Shown here one piece after another: positions 1-10,492 of a stretch of DNA of 64,000 bases. Below the pieces are notes generated by a model, which saw only the letters and a program-made list of their open reading frames with translations, made no database searches and was not told the origin of the DNA. Source of the DNA: an uncultured Paracoccaceae bacterium (GTDB taxonomy: Bacteria; Pseudomonadota; Alphaproteobacteria; Rhodobacterales; Rhodobacteraceae). The position numbers and the translations under genes were made by a program. Positions within the stretch are counted from its first letter, which is position 1. Each line of letters begins with the position of its first letter. The stretch spans positions 1-64,000 of the forward strand of contig CALILP010000034.1 of NCBI GenBank assembly GCA_938016515.1, given 5' to 3'.

Positions 1-178
1 ATTCAATCGCAGGCCGGGTCAACCAGCCTTCCTGTTCCTGAGCACGCCACAGGATCGGAATGATCGCACTTGCCTGACGGCCTTCGGGGTATTTGGTCAT
101 CTGCGCCTCGGCCCATTTCTGGTTCTGTGGCGTGAACGCAAAGCTGTCCGGCTGTTCTGGGTGAAGTCTACGCAGCAT
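1..178 (-). CDS. nuoE: NADH-quinone oxidoreductase subunit E, N-terminal part (truncated by window edge)
   Basis: Reverse-strand reading from ATG at 178: [59 protein letters not shown], typical NuoE N-terminus; lies downstream of nuoD. Confidence 0.9.
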   Translation of the reverse strand, partial: MLRRLHPEQPDSFAFTPQNQKWAEAQMTKYPEGRQASAIIPILWRAQEQEGWLTRPAIE

Positions 179-230
179 GGGGTGGTCCCGTCTTAGATGT
201 CATGTCTGACCAAGTGGTCAGTTTGTCCTA

Positions 231-572
231 CTAGAGGCAGTTTGGTGACGTCAGGCGCACACTTTCGTCGCCGTCAGGGGCCAATGCGCCCTCGCCTTCC
301 AATTCTACCGTCAAACCTGCTAATTGGTCTTGGTTGATCGAGGCCTGTGCCATGATCGGACCAATCGTGTTGATATTGATGTTGCAGCCATTGTTTTCGA
401 TCGCCGCGACAAAACGTTCCCTGTCAGACAACTGAACCGTAGGGGCCAACACCTCTTCCGGTGCACCGGCGGCAGCAGGCGTCGGTGCCGCGCCACGAAG
501 ATCAGGGACAACCAAACCGTTTTCGCAAGCTGCCAAAAAGGCCATCGCGGTCAAAGCAAAGAGTGGTTTCAT
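231..572 (-). CDS. Small putative lipoprotein between nuoD and nuoE
   Basis: 113 aa, signal peptide with lipobox-like LAAC; start overlaps the nuoD stop (569-572). Confidence 0.75.
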   Translation of the reverse strand: MKPLFALTAMAFLAACENGLVVPDLRGAAPTPAAAGAPEEVLAPTVQLSDRERFVAAIENNGCNININTIGPIMAQASINQDQLAGLTVELEGEGALAPDGDESVRLTSPNCL

Positions 573-1807
573 CGGTCAATCTCCCCAAATACAACGTCCA
601 TTGTGCCAATGATCGCAGCAACATCAGCCAGCTGGTGGCCTGTTGCGACATGATCCATCGCCTGCAAATGCAAATAACCAGGCGCGCGCAGCTTGGCGCG
701 GTACGGCTTGTTGGTGCCGTCCGCCACCAGATAGACGCCAAACTCGCCTTTCGGCGCCTCAACGGCTGCGTAAATCTCGCCTTCAGGGACGTGGAACCCT
801 TCGGTATAAAGTTTAAAGTGGTGGATCAAGGCTTCCATCGAGGTCTTCATTTCGCCCCGTGACGGCGGCGTCATCTTGCCCCGCGCCATCACATCGCCCT
901 TCTCATGGCGCAGCTTTTCGCAGGCCTGACGGATGATGTGGGTAGACTGACGCATCTCTTCCATGCGGCACAGATACCGATCATAGCAGTCGCCGTTTTT
1001 GCCGACGGGCACCTGAAATTCGAACTCGTCATAGCATTCATACGGCTGCGCCCGACGCAGATCCCACGCAAGTCCAGAGCCGCGCACCATCACACCTGAG
1101 AAACCCCAGTCTTGGATTTCCTGCTCTGAAATCACGCCGATATCGCAGTTTCGCTGTTTGAAAATGCGGTTTTCGGTCAGCAGCCCATCGATATCGTCGA
1201 TGACTTTCGGGAATTCCACAGCCCATTGATCAATGTCTTCGATTAACTGATCCGGCAGGTCCTGATGCACACCGCCGGGGCGAAAGTAGGCAGCGTGCAG
1301 ACGTGCACCGCACGCACGCTCGTAGAACACCATCAGCTTTTCACGTTCTTCAAAACCCCACAGCGGCGGGGTCAATGCGCCCACATCCATCGCCTGCGTG
1401 GTGACGTTCAAAAGATGATTCAGAACGCGACCAATTTCTGAATATAGCACCCGGATCAAAGAGGCGCGGCGCGGTACTTCTGTGCCTGTCAGCTTCTCAA
1501 TCGCCAGACACCAGGCGTGTTCCTGGTTCATCGGGGCTACGTAATCCAACCTGTCGAAATACGGCAGGTTTTGCAGGTACGTCCGGCTTTCCATCAGCTT
1601 TTCGGTGCCGCGGTGCAGCAGGCCAATATGCGGATCGCACCTTTCAACAATTTCGCCGTCCAGCTCAAGCACCAGACGCAAAACACCGTGGGCCGCAGGG
1701 TGTTGCGGTCCAAAGTTGATGTTGAAGTTGCGGATCTTCTGTTCACCTGTCACGGCATCCGTAGAGCCATCGTCATAGGTGTTTGTGCGAATATCACCGT
1801 CCATCAT
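569..1807 (-). CDS. nuoD: NADH-quinone oxidoreductase subunit D
   Basis: 412 aa; [21 protein letters not shown] and terminal DVVFGEIDR motifs. Confidence 0.98.
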   Translation of the reverse strand: MMDGDIRTNTYDDGSTDAVTGEQKIRNFNINFGPQHPAAHGVLRLVLELDGEIVERCDPHIGLLHRGTEKLMESRTYLQNLPYFDRLDYVAPMNQEHAWCLAIEKLTGTEVPRRASLIRVLYSEIGRVLNHLLNVTTQAMDVGALTPPLWGFEEREKLMVFYERACGARLHAAYFRPGGVHQDLPDQLIEDIDQWAVEFPKVIDDIDGLLTENRIFKQRNCDIGVISEQEIQDWGFSGVMVRGSGLAWDLRRAQPYECYDEFEFQVPVGKNGDCYDRYLCRMEEMRQSTHIIRQACEKLRHEKGDVMARGKMTPPSRGEMKTSMEALIHHFKLYTEGFHVPEGEIYAAVEAPKGEFGVYLVADGTNKPYRAKLRAPGYLHLQAMDHVATGHQLADVAAIIGTMDVVFGEIDR

Positions 1808-2688
1808 GTCAGGACCTCTCTGTTGTGATGCCAGCGTGCGGGCAGTTCGCCCATCAAGCCAAGCACGTAGTCATAATGTGGCAATAGCAGATCGCGGGCC
1901 TTCTTGGCCCGATCCACATCCAGCGTTGCCGAAGGCGAGGCATGAACGCGGCGATCAAACGACCCTTCTTGCGTCTCTAGCCCCAGAAATGCGCAAAGCC
2001 TGTCGACCGCAGTTTGGGTGAACAGATCTTCGTAAAACGCGATATGGAGCCGGTCTTCGGGGATGACGTTCTGCAATCGCGACAACATGCCGGAATAGTC
2101 GGACCGTGCGATCACCGGATCCTCTTTGCCGCGCAGCATCCGGTTGAACATGTGGTTTGCTTTTTCGTCGATATTCTGACCGTCTTTCAAACGCCAGCCT
2201 GCCATCATCCGCAGATTTGACCACAATCGATCCAGCGGATCGCGAAGCAACATTACAAAGCGCGTGTCGGGGGCCATACCAGCCATCTGCCCAAGCACAT
2301 CTTCGTCCAACAAGCCGTAAGCCGGGGTAATATCCCCCACCAGCCGTGTGCCGGGTCCCGCATTGCGGGTCAGATGGGCGAGGTAAGCATCATTTTCGAT
2401 AGCACCCCGTTTCATCACATCAATCCACGCCTCGACCTCGGCGATGCGGACATCCAGCCGGGCTGCTTTCTCGGGCTTGGCCAGCAGTGCATCTGCGACT
2501 AGCTTGGCGCGCACAGTTGCAAGACGGTCCATTTCCTTGGGCAATTTTGCTGGTGTGATCCGGTCAAAATAATGCAGCTCTTTGATCTGCGGCATTGCGC
2601 ATTGCGGGTGGTCGCAAAGATAGCGGTGCAACCAAGAGGTCCCCGCTTTCGTCGCCCCAACGCCGAACATGATTGTGCGTTCTGACAT
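1804..2688 (-). CDS. Sulfotransferase family protein
   Basis: N-terminal [21 protein letters not shown] resembles a PAPS-binding 5'-PSB loop; [10 protein letters not shown] 3'-PB-like motif. Confidence 0.88.
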   Translation of the reverse strand: MSERTIMFGVGATKAGTSWLHRYLCDHPQCAMPQIKELHYFDRITPAKLPKEMDRLATVRAKLVADALLAKPEKAARLDVRIAEVEAWIDVMKRGAIENDAYLAHLTRNAGPGTRLVGDITPAYGLLDEDVLGQMAGMAPDTRFVMLLRDPLDRLWSNLRMMAGWRLKDGQNIDEKANHMFNRMLRGKEDPVIARSDYSGMLSRLQNVIPEDRLHIAFYEDLFTQTAVDRLCAFLGLETQEGSFDRRVHASPSATLDVDRAKKARDLLLPHYDYVLGLMGELPARWHHNREVLT

Positions 2689-3122
2689 CAGGCACCACCA
2701 TCCGGGGCATATTTTGCCATCACCTCAGCCTCGGTCATTTGATCGGTGATCCCGGCCAGCGCAAATGTTGACGGTTTCTTGTCGATGAAGATTTCCGAGG
2801 TGATCGGAAAAGCATCCTGATCGTCAAAAGCAGGGGCAGACACTGATTGATGCACACCATCCTTGGTTTGCCACATCAGCGTTGATCCACAGGTACTGCA
2901 AAAGACCCGCTGCCCCCAGTCGCTGCTATCAAAGATTGCAACGGGCGCACCCTCGTCAAAAGTCACTGTATTTGCGCAATATACGGCAAGAAAGACCCCA
3001 CCAGACCACTTCCGGCACATTTCGCAATGACAGGCCCCGCCCTTCATCTCTTGGGGCGTCGCCGCAAAAGAGCAGGCGCCGCACATACAGCGCCCTGTCA
3101 TGGAGGGGGCAGGGTTAGGCAT
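2688..3122 (-). CDS. GFA family (glutathione-dependent formaldehyde-activating enzyme-like) protein
   Basis: Cys pattern GRCMCGACSF...CHCEMCRKWSGG...FCSTCGS. Confidence 0.9.
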   Translation of the reverse strand: MPNPAPSMTGRCMCGACSFAATPQEMKGGACHCEMCRKWSGGVFLAVYCANTVTFDEGAPVAIFDSSDWGQRVFCSTCGSTLMWQTKDGVHQSVSAPAFDDQDAFPITSEIFIDKKPSTFALAGITDQMTEAEVMAKYAPDGGA

Positions 3123-3739
3123 TAGCCCTTCGCCTCTTCTTTTTCGGCCTTATCGTCACCAGGCAGGATGTATTCGGCACCTTCCCAAGGCGACATGAAG
3201 TCGAACTGGCGGTATTCCTGCACAAGGTTCACAGGCTCATAGACAACACGCTTTTGCACTTCGTCATAGCGGACTTCGGTGTATCCTGTCGTCGGGAAGT
3301 CCTTGCGCAGCGGATAGCCGCGGAAACCATAATCGGTCAGAATGCGCCGCAGGTCCGGGTGGCCCGAGAACAAAATACCGAACATGTCAAAAATCTCACG
3401 CTCGAACCAGTTTGCGGATGGATGCACCGAGATAATCGAGGGCACCATGTCCTGCTCGCGCACCTGCGTTTTCAGGCGGATGCGGTGGTTCTGATACATC
3501 GACAGGAAGTGGTAGACGACATCAAATCGCTTACCCCGGCTGGGGTAATCCACAGCCGTGATATCCACGAGCGACGAAAACTGGCAGGTCCCGTCTGTCT
3601 TTAGAAATTCAACGAAAGACACGAGGTTGGAGGCCGATACATTCAACGTCAGCTCGCCATTGGTGACCTCCCACGACAAAACGCAATCCGTGCGCTTCAG
3701 CTCGATGTGGGCGCCAAGTTGTTCAAGTGCTTCTGACAT
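3122..3739 (-). CDS. nuoC: NADH-quinone oxidoreductase subunit C
   Basis: [40 protein letters not shown] motif. Confidence 0.98.
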   Translation of the reverse strand: MSEALEQLGAHIELKRTDCVLSWEVTNGELTLNVSASNLVSFVEFLKTDGTCQFSSLVDITAVDYPSRGKRFDVVYHFLSMYQNHRIRLKTQVREQDMVPSIISVHPSANWFEREIFDMFGILFSGHPDLRRILTDYGFRGYPLRKDFPTTGYTEVRYDEVQKRVVYEPVNLVQEYRQFDFMSPWEGAEYILPGDDKAEKEEAKG

Positions 3740-3743
3740 CTGC

Positions 3744-4277
3744 CTACCTTACGATTGTGCCGGTACGGCGAATTTTGCGTTGCAGCTGCAGGATGCCATA
3801 CATCAGCGCCTCAGCGGTAGGCGGACAGCCTGGTACATAAACGTCCACAGGCACGATCCGGTCGCAGCCACGCACAACCGAATAGCTGTAGTGGTAATAT
3901 CCGCCACCATTCGCGCAGGACCCCATCGAGATCACATAGCGCGGCTCTGGCATCTGGTCGTAGACCTTGCGCAGCGCGGGGGCCATCTTGTTGGTCAGCG
4001 TTCCCGCCACAATCATCAAGTCCGACTGCCGGGGGGAAGCACGGGGTGCCACGCCATACCGTTCCAGATCGTAACGGGGCATCGACGTGTGCATCATCTC
4101 AACCGCGCAGCAGGCCAACCCGAAGGTCATCCAGTGCAGAGACCCCGTCCGGGCCCAGTTGATCATGTCTGCCGTGGAAGTGACGAGAAAGCCCTTATCC
4201 TGCAGCTCTTTGTTCAAGACTTGGGTGGAATGGTCTTTGTCGACACCAGCGTCATTCAATCCTGCCGCAATACCCAT
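3744..4277 (-). CDS. nuoB: NADH-quinone oxidoreductase subunit B
   Basis: [15 protein letters not shown] ... [44 protein letters not shown]. Confidence 0.98.
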   Translation of the reverse strand: MGIAAGLNDAGVDKDHSTQVLNKELQDKGFLVTSTADMINWARTGSLHWMTFGLACCAVEMMHTSMPRYDLERYGVAPRASPRQSDLMIVAGTLTNKMAPALRKVYDQMPEPRYVISMGSCANGGGYYHYSYSVVRGCDRIVPVDVYVPGCPPTAEALMYGILQLQRKIRRTGTIVR

Positions 4278-4616
4278 AACGATGCCTCTTGTTCAGTCGG
4301 TGCAGCACCAAGATACGCCCGGCGCCGCGTTGGGATTGGAGTATGCGGCACACCGCAAAAGGTCAAGGCGACAGTGTGCCGCGAAATCAGGCGTTTTGTG
4401 CAATTGAGCGGTGCATTTGGCCTGCCAATAGTTGGCTTAACCCATTGGTCATGATCCGCCTTTGAAATTGAACGATTTCATAATGTCGAAAGATCGCGTG
4501 CCCTGATCTATGGCTGGCTCTGGCACGTTATAGGATCGACAAAAACGTCGAATGTATGCCAGCGCATTTGGGCAGATGACGCGCTACATCGGCAAAGCGG
4601 ACGCCGGCAAAACGGC

Positions 4617-4982
4617 CTATTCCCACTCTAGCGCGCCCTTTTTCCACTCGTAGGCAAAGCCGATGGTCAGAACGCCAAGGAACACCATCATCGACCAGAA
4701 TCCGACCATGCTGATGTCCTGAAATGCAACGGCCCATGGGAACAGGAACGCCACCTCAAGGTCAAAGATGATAAACAGGATCGATACCAAGTAGAACCGG
4801 ACATCAAACTTCATGCGGGCATCGTCAAATGCGTTAAATCCGCATTCGTAGGCAGACACTTTTTCAGGGTCAGGATTGCGAACGGCAATGACGGCTGCAG
4901 CGGCGATCAACAGAAGGCCAAGCACAATGGCCAGCCCCAGAAAAATCATGATCGGCAGATATTCGTTCAGCATCTCTTGCAA
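4617..4982 (-). CDS. nuoA: NADH-quinone oxidoreductase subunit A
   Basis: [45 protein letters not shown]. Confidence 0.98.
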   Translation of the reverse strand: MQEMLNEYLPIMIFLGLAIVLGLLLIAAAAVIAVRNPDPEKVSAYECGFNAFDDARMKFDVRFYLVSILFIIFDLEVAFLFPWAVAFQDISMVGFWSMMVFLGVLTIGFAYEWKKGALEWE

Positions 4983-5189
4983 GGGGTGTTCCTTTCCCTG
5001 TCGGCAGAGGATCCCCTGCCCCGTCGTGGCTGACCTTCATCTACCTGCCCTCTCTCAGAGGGTCAACGGGTGACAAGCGCCGAAGCAGCCGTTTTCGAGA
5101 CCCACTGAATGGCCCCGCTTTACGTTTCATTCGCCAAACTGCGACCAGTAAGAGTAGCAGCCAGTTGCCAAAACACGTATCAAGCGACG

Positions 5190-6044
5190 ATGACCAAATC
5201 CCAAACATCCCCTGACAGCACCGTTCTGAGCCAATTCGCAGTGACAGCAGCCCAACTGGTCACGCGGACTCCCATTGCTGAAATTTGGAAAGTCGCGCGC
5301 GCAGACGGCACGCCTGCGGCCCTCAAGATCTACTACGACGGCAACATGCAAGACGAGGCACCCGGTTTCGACCTGCTGGCTGCCCAAAACGGGCAAGGGG
5401 CCGCCCTGATCTATGACCAGACTAATGACGCCGTCCTGATGGAATGGCTCGACGGCCCAAGCCTTGCAGATCTCGTAAGGCGTGGCGCTGACGATACCGC
5501 AAGCAAGGCTTTGGTGGATACCGCCAATCGCCTACACCAGATGCCGGCCGTACCTATCGCCGGCCTTGACCCACTGGAACGTCGCTTCACGTCGCTGTTT
5601 GATGCAAGGTTCGCTCATGACTGCCCCGCATCAGCTGTGGCAGCACTGCGCCGCGCCACCGCCCTGGGACACCACTTGATCGCATCCCAGTCCGACAAAC
5701 GCCCCCTTCATGGCGACTTCCACCACGAAAACATCAAAGGCAGCGCGCGCGGTTTCCTTGCCTTTGATGCAAAGGGGGTCTTTGGGGACAGGCACTATGA
5801 GTTGGCCAACGCCTTCTGGAACCCGCTTGACGCAAAGGGCTATGTCCGAAAACGCGAAACCATCCAGCGGCGATCTGCGATATGGGCAGCAGGGTTTGAG
5901 ACGACCCAATGCAAACTGATTGAATGGGCTGCAGCCTATACAGCGCTGTCACTATCATGGACATATAATAGAACGTTTGGCCCAGAGGTGGCAGAACATA
6001 TCCCGTACCTGGAAACCCTTTTGTCGTGCAGTGATGATCTCTGA
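5190..6044 (+). CDS. Aminoglycoside/hydroxyurea phosphotransferase (APH(6)/StrB-like) family kinase
   Basis: Kinase motifs LHGDFHHENIKGSARGFLAFDAKGVFGDRHYELANAFWNP; likely start at ATG 5190 (MTKSQTSP...) rather than 5109. Confidence 0.8.
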   Translation: MTKSQTSPDSTVLSQFAVTAAQLVTRTPIAEIWKVARADGTPAALKIYYDGNMQDEAPGFDLLAAQNGQGAALIYDQTNDAVLMEWLDGPSLADLVRRGADDTASKALVDTANRLHQMPAVPIAGLDPLERRFTSLFDARFAHDCPASAVAALRRATALGHHLIASQSDKRPLHGDFHHENIKGSARGFLAFDAKGVFGDRHYELANAFWNPLDAKGYVRKRETIQRRSAIWAAGFETTQCKLIEWAAAYTALSLSWTYNRTFGPEVAEHIPYLETLLSCSDDL

Positions 6045-6101
6045 GACGATCCTGAACCCGAGTGACGCCTTCAAGATGGCGCAGTTCCGCTTTCAGAGGA
6101 G

Positions 6102-6878
6102 CTACGCCCAGCGCGGCGCCCGCTTTTCAAAGAAGGCGGCGATGCCTTCGGGGGCCTCGGCACCGTCCCATTGGGCCGTAAGGGCCGCGATACTGCGATC
6201 AATCGTTGCTGCATCAATCACAGTTCCAAAACTCCGGGCATAGGATTTCGCAGCGGCCACAGCACCGGGAGCGCAGGCCAGATATGGGTCGACCTCGCGG
6301 GCAATTGCGTCATCCAGGTCGGTTGCAGGAACAACACGGCTGACAATGCCAAGATCACAGGCCTCGGAGGCATCAAAACGTCGCGACGACATGAACACAC
6401 GGCGTGCCCGCCCCTCGCCCATACGGGCCAGAACATAGGGGCCAATCGTGGCGGGGATCAGACCCAGCCGGGTTTCTGTCAATCCAAACATCGCAGTCTC
6501 TGCAGAAACCACGACGTCACAGACACAGCACATTCCCACGCCACCACCAAAAGCATCTGCGTGGACCCGGCCAATCAGTGGCTTGGTTAAGGTATTCAAG
6601 GTTTGCAACATCCCCGCAATCCGCCGAGCTTCTTGGGCACGGGTGTTGCTGTCAGCGTCCATCTGATCACGCATCCATCCCAAATCACCCCCGGCACAAA
6701 AGCTACCGCCATCAGCCGCCAGAACCACCACACGAACGGCTGGATCTGCGTCCAGCGCGGTTGCAGCAGCCGTCACCTCGTCCATCATCTGGGCGGACAG
6801 GGCATTGCGTTTCTCAGCGCGGTCCAGTGTCAGGGCCGCAACCCCGCGGACATCAATATCGACACTTACCAAATCCAT
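6102..6878 (-). CDS. Enoyl-CoA hydratase/isomerase, probable methylglutaconyl-CoA hydratase
   Basis: Crotonase fold motifs (AEKRNALS, GGSFCAGGDL, FGGGVGMCCVCDVVVS); embedded in leucine degradation operon. Confidence 0.88.
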   Translation of the reverse strand: MDLVSVDIDVRGVAALTLDRAEKRNALSAQMMDEVTAAATALDADPAVRVVVLAADGGSFCAGGDLGWMRDQMDADSNTRAQEARRIAGMLQTLNTLTKPLIGRVHADAFGGGVGMCCVCDVVVSAETAMFGLTETRLGLIPATIGPYVLARMGEGRARRVFMSSRRFDASEACDLGIVSRVVPATDLDDAIAREVDPYLACAPGAVAAAKSYARSFGTVIDAATIDRSIAALTAQWDGAEAPEGIAAFFEKRAPRWA

Positions 6879-6881
6879 GAT

Positions 6882-7736
6882 CTATCCCCTCATCCGCTGG
6901 GCTATCGCAGCGGCTTTTGCAATCACATCGCGATCAATACCGGTCTCAAAGCCCAATCGCTCGACATGGTCAATCACAGCCTCGGTCGCGACGTTTCCGG
7001 GGGCGCCGGGGGCATAAGGACACCCACCAAGCCCGCCCACGGCACTGTCGAAATGGCGCAATCCCCTGTCAATCGAGACCGAGATATTATCAAGAGCCTG
7101 CCCACCGGTATCATGAAAATGACCAGCAAGATCTAAGGCAGGGACATCGTCCAAAACCGCATCCAGCATCAAGGCGACACGGTCAGGCGACCCTTTTCCG
7201 ATGGTATCGCCCAACGACACCTGCATCGGGGCCAGCGCCCGCAGGTTTGCAACAGCTGCAGCAACGGCCTCGGGTGCAACCGGACCATCAAACGGACAAT
7301 CGGTGACGCAAGACACATACCCACGCACGCCAACACCCGCAGCAGTGGCTGCATCCACGACAGGACGCAGCCGGGCAATCGACTCAGCAACAGAGCAATT
7401 CAGGTTGGCCTGCGAAAACCCTTCAGAGGCAGAGACAAAGACAGCAATCTCAAACGGCCCTTTGGCAAAGGGTGTAAAACTATCCCAGCCACGCATATTC
7501 GGAACCAGCACGGCATAACGCACGCCTGCAACCAACTTGATTGCGCGCATAACATCTGCGGTATCAGCCATCTGCGGGACCCACTTGGGGCTGACAAAGG
7601 ACCCCACCTCAATGTCGCGCAAGCCACTTGTGCCTAGCAGATCAATCAAGGCAACTTTGTCAGCCAGATCAATCACGGCAGGCTCGTTCTGAAGCCCATC
7701 ACGGGGTCCCATCTCATGCAGCGTTATGAATGACAT
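6882..7736 (-). CDS. Hydroxymethylglutaryl-CoA lyase
   Basis: EMGPRDGLQNEP...VEVGSFVSPKWVPQMADT-like; GGLGGCPYAPGAPGNVATE. Confidence 0.95.
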   Translation of the reverse strand: MSFITLHEMGPRDGLQNEPAVIDLADKVALIDLLGTSGLRDIEVGSFVSPKWVPQMADTADVMRAIKLVAGVRYAVLVPNMRGWDSFTPFAKGPFEIAVFVSASEGFSQANLNCSVAESIARLRPVVDAATAAGVGVRGYVSCVTDCPFDGPVAPEAVAAAVANLRALAPMQVSLGDTIGKGSPDRVALMLDAVLDDVPALDLAGHFHDTGGQALDNISVSIDRGLRHFDSAVGGLGGCPYAPGAPGNVATEAVIDHVERLGFETGIDRDVIAKAAAIAQRMRG

Positions 7737-7744
7737 GAATCGCA

Positions 7745-7797
7745 GCCCCCCTTCTTTTGGTCCGAAATACTTTCGGGGGTTTGGGGACTGGCCCCCA
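7745..7797. repeat. Composite repeat module CCCCCCTTCTTTTGGTCCGAAATACTTTCGGGGGTTTGGGGACTGGCCCCC
   Basis: Shares the CTTCTTTTGGTC(C/G)GAAATACTTT core with 61707-61737. Confidence 0.75.
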
Positions 7798-7820
7798 TTT
7801 CATCCTAACACCGGGCACCA

Positions 7821-8486
7821 TCATGACTGCTCAATCGGCCACGGGTCGTAAAAATCTTTGGCATACAAGCCCTTGGCGTCCACAGGTGGCAATGCTTTTT
7901 GAAAGGCATCGCGCGCCGTGACCCGATCATACCAAGCAGCGACCATTGGACACCCATCCAAAGTCGCAAAATGCAGCCCCATGTAAAGGGCCTGCGCCAC
8001 ACCAATATCAGCGGCAGAAAATCCGCTGGCCAAAAGGTAATCGCGGCCGGTCAACCCCTGCTCTATGGTCTGGAAGGTCTTTGCCAGCCGTTTGGCCTCT
8101 AGGGTCATGACAATCGGGCTGCGCATATGATCTTCGTAGAGGGCGACGTGCTGTTGGGTCAGGGCTGCGGTATGCTGACTGATCGTCTCGGCAAAGTGGA
8201 TCCAGTCCAGCCATGCAGCACGTTCAGGATCGCCCACCAAGCGTCCCATCCCGGCGTCAGGGGCGTATTCGCACAGGACTTCGGCAATCGCACCGCTCTC
8301 ACAGATCGTTTGTCCGTCCAATTCCAACGCGGGGACCCGCCCAGTGGGATTGATCGCGAGGTAGTCAGGGGATCGCAACGCCTTATCGAACGAATGGACC
8401 TGCACTTCAAAATCGAGACCCAGCTCATGCAATAGCCACAAGCTACGCATCGACCGGGTCTGGTGACAATGATGTAGGCGGATCAT
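7821..8486 (-). CDS. Glutathione S-transferase family protein
   Basis: LHHCHQTRSMRSLWLLHELGLDFEVQ...NPTGRVPALELDGQTICESGAI thioredoxin-like GST N-domain. Confidence 0.92.
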   Translation of the reverse strand: MIRLHHCHQTRSMRSLWLLHELGLDFEVQVHSFDKALRSPDYLAINPTGRVPALELDGQTICESGAIAEVLCEYAPDAGMGRLVGDPERAAWLDWIHFAETISQHTAALTQQHVALYEDHMRSPIVMTLEAKRLAKTFQTIEQGLTGRDYLLASGFSAADIGVAQALYMGLHFATLDGCPMVAAWYDRVTARDAFQKALPPVDAKGLYAKDFYDPWPIEQS

Positions 8487-10417
8487 CCTGCGTCCTCCAG
8501 CGTAACCATTGCAGCGCCCGCTGTCACTTGGTCGCCTGTTGCAACAGATACGGCGGCCACAACGCCGTCTCGGGGGGCGCGCAAGACATGTTCCATCTTC
8601 ATGGCCTCCAACACGACCATCCGGTCACCGGCAGTGACGTGATCGCCAACAGATACAGTCACCGACCGAACCAATCCAGGCATTGGCGCCATGACGGCAT
8701 CAGCATGGGCCGTCTCTGATGCACGGTCCAGCGGGTCAACAAGTTCGCATGCCACAGCACGATCCGCAAAGACAGTCACAGCACCACCATGACGGATTGC
8801 ATGGGGCATCCGCTCAGAGCCGCAAAACCAAACACCTGAGCGGCGCTTACACGTGACAGAGGTCTTGTCGATTGCAATTTGGATCTGTCCGGGCGCCAAT
8901 ATTTGCAGCGTTGCAGCCAGATCCTTTTCACCACACCGCAGATAAGTGGTTTGAACCAAGGGAGCCCACAACGAGAACCCACTCAATGCCGTGTCCGCCT
9001 GATCAAGATCCGTGGCACAAAGAACCGCCGCTGCAATCTGGGTAAGTGTGATGTCAGGCACTGCACTAAGGGCGTTGATATCGCGGCCAATCAAACCTGT
9101 ATCAACATGTCCGGCTGCAAAATCGGTGTGCACCGCGAGGGCCCGCAAAAAATCCACATTGGTGACAGTACCGGCGATTTGTGTAGCGCCCAGCGCGCAA
9201 GACAGCTTTTGCAAAGCGGATGCACGGTCCGCCCCATGCACAGTGACCTTCGCAATCATCGGGTCGTACCAAGGTGAGATGTCGTCACCCGCTGCGACGC
9301 CACTGTCAATCCGCGCATCCGGCGGAAAGACAAGATGGTCCAACCTTCCGGTCGCAGGCAGGAAACCAGCCGGAACGTCCTCTGCATAGATGCGTGCCTC
9401 AAAGGCATGGCCGTTGATCGTGAGGTCGTCTTGGCAGGCGGGCAATGGCTGGCCCGCGGCAACGCGCAGCTGCCATGCGACCAGATCAACGCCGGTGATG
9501 GCTTCGGTGACCGGATGTTCGACCTGCAGGCGGGTATTCATTTCCATGAACCAGAACCCGTCAGGGCGCAGACCGTCGCTGCCATCGACAATGAATTCAA
9601 CGGTACCCGCGCCTGCGTAGCCAATCGCCTCGGCGGCAGTCACGGCGGCCTGTCCCATCGCCGTGCGCATCTCATCGGTCATGCCGGGTGCCGGGGCTTC
9701 TTCAATGACTTTCTGGTGGCGGCGCTGAAGAGAACAATCCCGCTCGAACAAATGCACAGCACGGGTGCCATCGCCAAAGACCTGCACTTCAATGTGTCGG
9801 GGGCTTTGCACGAATTTCTCTATCAGTACATCTGCGTTGCCAAAGGCTGTCTGGGCTTCTGCCTGCGCTGACGCCAAATTTTCTAGAAAAGTTGTGCCCC
9901 CCGCAACCAAGCGCATGCCTTTGCCACCGCCCCCGGCAACAGCCTTGATCAAAACCGGATAGCCAATCGCATCAGCCTGTTGCGCCAGAAAACCCGCATC
10001 CTGATTTGCCCCATGGTAGCCGGGCACCACGGGCACGTTCGCGGCCTCCATCAAGGCCTTCGCGGCGTCCTTCAACCCCATGGCCCGGATCGCGTCTGCG
10101 GAAGGGCCAATAAACGTCAGCCCCGCCTTAGCGACCGCGTCTACAAATTCAGGGTTCTCGGACAGAAAGCCATATCCGGGATGAATGGCCGCAGCCCCCG
10201 TGTCCAGGGCGGCCTGCACAATCAGGTCACCCCGCAAATAGCTGTCGGCCACCGGTGCAGGACCCAGCCGGACAGCCTCATCAGCCTGCGTCACATGCAA
10301 AGCGCTCGCATCAGCGTCAGAGTAAACTGCAACCGTTTTCACACCCATCCGGCGGGCGGTCTGGATCACGCGACAGGCGATTTCGCCTCGGTTGGCAATC
10401 AGGATTTTGTCAAACAT
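8483..10417 (-). CDS. mccA: Methylcrotonyl-CoA carboxylase biotin-containing (alpha) subunit
   Basis: Biotin carboxylase N-terminus FDKILIANRGEIACRVIQTARRMG; C-terminal biotinyl motif VLEAMKMEHVLRAP. Confidence 0.95.
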   Translation of the reverse strand: MFDKILIANRGEIACRVIQTARRMGVKTVAVYSDADASALHVTQADEAVRLGPAPVADSYLRGDLIVQAALDTGAAAIHPGYGFLSENPEFVDAVAKAGLTFIGPSADAIRAMGLKDAAKALMEAANVPVVPGYHGANQDAGFLAQQADAIGYPVLIKAVAGGGGKGMRLVAGGTTFLENLASAQAEAQTAFGNADVLIEKFVQSPRHIEVQVFGDGTRAVHLFERDCSLQRRHQKVIEEAPAPGMTDEMRTAMGQAAVTAAEAIGYAGAGTVEFIVDGSDGLRPDGFWFMEMNTRLQVEHPVTEAITGVDLVAWQLRVAAGQPLPACQDDLTINGHAFEARIYAEDVPAGFLPATGRLDHLVFPPDARIDSGVAAGDDISPWYDPMIAKVTVHGADRASALQKLSCALGATQIAGTVTNVDFLRALAVHTDFAAGHVDTGLIGRDINALSAVPDITLTQIAAAVLCATDLDQADTALSGFSLWAPLVQTTYLRCGEKDLAATLQILAPGQIQIAIDKTSVTCKRRSGVWFCGSERMPHAIRHGGAVTVFADRAVACELVDPLDRASETAHADAVMAPMPGLVRSVTVSVGDHVTAGDRMVVLEAMKMEHVLRAPRDGVVAAVSVATGDQVTAGAAMVTLEDAG

Positions 10418-10437
10418 CCGCAGGCCTCCTCAACTGA

Positions 10438-10462
10438 CCAACAAATTTTCGCAGAAAATTTG
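10438..10462. repeat. Palindrome CAAATTTTC-GCA-GAAAATTTG in the mccB-mccA gap
   Basis: 9-bp arms; single-module relative of the AAATTTTC/GAAAATTT repeats. Confidence 0.65.
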
Positions 10463-10492
10463 GTTGCCTCGGTTTCTTTTCGACAACGCGCC

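Noticed and set aside
3558-4454. 298-aa plus-strand ORF over nuoC/nuoB
   Set aside because: Overlaps conserved nuo genes in antisense; no domain.
4278-4616. 340-bp nuoB-nuoA gap as a possible hidden gene
   Set aside because: No ORF with recognisable features on either strand; may hold a promoter but nothing specific could be supported.
9874-9894. AAATTTTCTAGAAAAGTT palindrome inside mccA
   Set aside because: It lies in coding sequence (TTFLENLASAQAE) of normal length for biotin carboxylases, so it is probably chance rather than an inserted repeat.
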